From: an uncultured Bacteroides sp.
Lineage (GTDB): Bacteria; Bacteroidota; Bacteroidia; Bacteroidales; UBA932
Direction of reading: 5' to 3'
Length of the DNA stretch: 7,217 nucleotides
Assembly: GCA_900546925.1 (NCBI GenBank)
Contig: UREV01000037.1
Span: 1 to 7,217, forward strand
Shown here: positions 6,015 to 7,217 of the stretch, one piece after another
How positions within the stretch are numbered: the stretch's first letter is position 1
Layout of the letters: each line of letters opens with the position of its first letter
Translations under genes and position numbers: made by a program
The notes under the pieces: model-generated
Seen by the model: only the letters and a program-made list of their open reading frames with translations
Database searches by the model: none
Told to the model about the DNA's origin: nothing

Positions 6015-6917
6015 ATGAACATAATAAAGAAACTTGTTGGTGTCGCATTGGCATTGACCATGACAGCTACGGTAGCCGGGGCGAAGCTGGTGCGCGAACC
6101 GCAGGAGAAGGGTACGCATCGCGTAATGTCCTGTAACATAAGGATTACCGGCCTGGATGCAGATAAGGATACTCCCGGGCAATGGGAGAATCGCAGGGAG
6201 GTTTGCAGGGATGTGATTTTGGCTCAGAAGCCGGATCTGATTTGTATGCAGGAGGTGATTTACGATTCTTATGACTATATGAAGAAGGAGTTGAAGGGTT
6301 ACACTTCTTATGGTTTTACAGGCCCTGAGATGGATCCTTTCACTGAGGGTTATCATTTCATCGGAAAGAATGTGATTTTCTTCAAGACTTCACGGTATGA
6401 GGTTACGGGTTCAGGCTGCTACTGGCTGTCTGAGGATCCGCTTATCGCCGGCAGCTGCTCTTGGAACACTACCAGAGCAAGGCATTGCAATTGGCTGAGG
6501 CTCAGGGATAAGAAGACTGGCGAGGAGTTTAGGATTCTGGATATTCATCTGGATCACAAGACTGAGGGTGCCCGACAGGAGCAGACTAAGCTGATTATCA
6601 AGGAGGCTGCTCAGTATGCGGAGGATTTTCCTCAAATTTTGTGCGGAGATTTCAACTCGGGTCCTGCTCAGGCGGCTGCAGGTTTTCTGCATGAGGCCGG
6701 ATGGAGGGATGCTTATGTGGAGCTTGGTATTCCGGAGCGTAATTCTTTCCATGGTTTTAAGGGTGAGAATTACAAGAAGAATAAGAAGAGGATCGATTTC
6801 GTCTTTATGCACGGTGGGGTGAAGGCTGTGTCTTGCAAGATGATGACTGACACGGTGAATGGCATTTTGCCTAGCGATCATTATTTCATTATGGCGGACG
6901 TGAAGTTCGGGAAGTAG
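6015..6917 (+). CDS. Exported endonuclease/exonuclease/phosphatase-fold enzyme
   Basis: This 300-residue enzyme has a classical signal peptide: basic start NIIKK, hydrophobic core (about 7-20) and a probable cleavage site after AGA (21-23). No lipobox cysteine is seen, so it should be periplasmic or secreted rather than a lipoprotein. Mature-protein motifs of the EEP fold are in order: SCNIR with N41, CMQEV with metal ligand E80, DIHLDH with H178, GDFNS with D212 and N214, RIDFVF with D261, and SDHY with D288 and H289. Sequence features such as NRREV, TRARHCNW and RDKKTGEEF resemble the secreted EEP-family proteins common in Bacteroidota. Family members cleave phosphodiester or phosphomonoester bonds in nucleic acids, phospholipids or sugar phosphates; the substrate here is not determined. 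The ATG is 4 bases after the oxidoreductase stop, implying one transcript. The coding strand is strongly G- and T-rich, the opposite of cysS. Confidence 0.9.
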   Translation: MNIIKKLVGVALALTMTATVAGAKLVREPQEKGTHRVMSCNIRITGLDADKDTPGQWENRREVCRDVILAQKPDLICMQEVIYDSYDYMKKELKGYTSYGFTGPEMDPFTEGYHFIGKNVIFFKTSRYEVTGSGCYWLSEDPLIAGSCSWNTTRARHCNWLRLRDKKTGEEFRILDIHLDHKTEGARQEQTKLIIKEAAQYAEDFPQILCGDFNSGPAQAAAGFLHEAGWRDAYVELGIPERNSFHGFKGENYKKNKKRIDFVFMHGGVKAVSCKMMTDTVNGILPSDHYFIMADVKFGK

Positions 6918-6938
6918 GCGCTGAGATAACATAGAAAA

Positions 6939-6974
6939 CGAGGCTGGCTCTAAGGAGTCAGCCTCGTTAATTTA
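6939..6974 (+). terminator. Intrinsic terminator after the EEP gene
   Basis: A 12-base-pair stem (6939-6950 with 6955-6966), with one G-T pair and the tetraloop taag, begins 22 bases after the EEP stop. It is preceded by AAAA and followed by the T-rich tail ttaattta. This is a strong Rho-independent terminator for the plus-strand pair, and its A-rich left flank may let it act on the minus strand as well. Confidence 0.85.
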
Positions 6975-6995
6975 TGTTTAGCTGCAAAGCTACAC

Positions 6996-7101
6996 AGCGG
7001 TCGACGCAAGCGTTAGGCGCCGCTCAGGGCGCATGTGCCGCCGAAAGGTTCACTGGCGCTCATCCTCCCAGCAGAGCTGGGCCACTTTCCGATTACAAGG
7101 T
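6996..7101 (-). repeat. Tandem 106-base repeat, unit 1
   Basis: This is the first of two adjacent units with a period of exactly 106 bases; together with the terminator they fill the gene-free right edge. The first 34 bases are identical to those of unit 2. Differences beyond that are a few substitutions and two compensating single-base indels. Internal structure: palindrome acgcaagcgt (7004-7013), imperfect palindrome ggcgcatgtgcc (7028-7039), and hairpin cccagc-aga-gctggg (7067-7081). On the minus strand the hairpin is followed by GGATGAGCG (7065-7057), matching the left-edge repeat. I assign the minus strand only because of that match; direction of any transcription is unknown. There is no open reading frame of note. 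Confidence 0.75.
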
Positions 7102-7207
7102 AGCGGTCGACGCAAGCGTTAGGCGCCGCTCAGGGTGCATGTGTCGCCGAAAGGTTCGCTGGCGCTCATCCTTCCCAGCGGAGCTGGGCCCCTTCCGTTC
7201 ACAAGGC
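7102..7207 (-). repeat. Tandem 106-base repeat, unit 2
   Basis: This is the second unit. It has the palindrome acgcaagcgt (7110-7119) and the hairpin cccagc-gga-gctggg (7174-7188). Compared with unit 1 the hairpin stem is unchanged and only the loop differs (gga for aga). The minus-strand GGATGAGCG block lies at 7171-7163. The repeat fades at about 7207, ten bases before the window ends, so whether a third unit or other sequence follows cannot be seen. Confidence 0.75.
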
Positions 7208-7217
7208 CACGGACGGC

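Noticed and set aside
7050..7072. Possible tRNA T-arm because of GGTTC strings in the right-edge units
   Set aside because: No acceptor, D-arm or anticodon arm can be built around it, and the string does not continue with the T-loop consensus.
7004..7124. GTTAGGC after gcaagc at 7012-7018 and 7118-7124, resembling the 3' end of integron attC sites
   Set aside because: No matching inverse core site (RYYYAAC type) lies upstream at the required distance in either case, there is no cassette gene between the copies, and the two units align over their full length as a tandem repeat.

Overview
The window looks like chromosomal DNA of a member of the Bacteroidota, probably a gut- or rumen-type Bacteroidales. 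I base this on gene content, on start codons that lack Shine-Dalgarno sequences, and on three predicted promoters of the Bacteroidota -33/-7 type (TTG or TTT, 20 bases, then a TAnnTTTG-like box). The genus cannot be fixed from the sequence alone. Nothing points to a phage, plasmid, insertion sequence, CRISPR array, tRNA or rRNA.

Layout. Positions 1-240 are a non-coding, GC-rich, hairpin-rich repeat region, followed by an AT-rich leader (241-450) with a promoter. A plus-strand pair follows: cysS (cysteinyl-tRNA synthetase, 451-2016) and an exodeoxyribonuclease III/AP endonuclease (2024-2779), 7 bases apart. Converging on it is a minus-strand pair: a lysylphosphatidylglycerol-synthase-type (YbhN-like) integral membrane protein with a GTG start (4444-3362), then a short Smr-domain protein (3358-2825), 3 bases apart. 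An AT-rich divergent intergenic region (4445-4636) carries promoters for both directions. The third unit is a plus-strand pair: a cytosolic FAD-dependent oxidoreductase (4637-6010) and an exported endonuclease/exonuclease/phosphatase-fold enzyme (6015-6917), 4 bases apart, closed by a strong intrinsic terminator (6939-6974). The right edge holds two tandem 106-base units (6996-7207) that share blocks, in inverted orientation, with the repeat region at the left edge.

How the genes work together. The cysS-xth and YbhN-Smr pairs are housekeeping or envelope genes with no obvious shared pathway within each pair. The FAD oxidoreductase and exported phosphodiesterase-like enzyme are transcriptionally coupled, but their substrates cannot be read from the sequence.

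The least explained signals are the structured repeat family at both edges, a switch in strand composition at the divergent intergenic region that gene orientation does not explain, and a His/Cys cluster in the FAD oxidoreductase. I do not see a convincing new multi-gene system.
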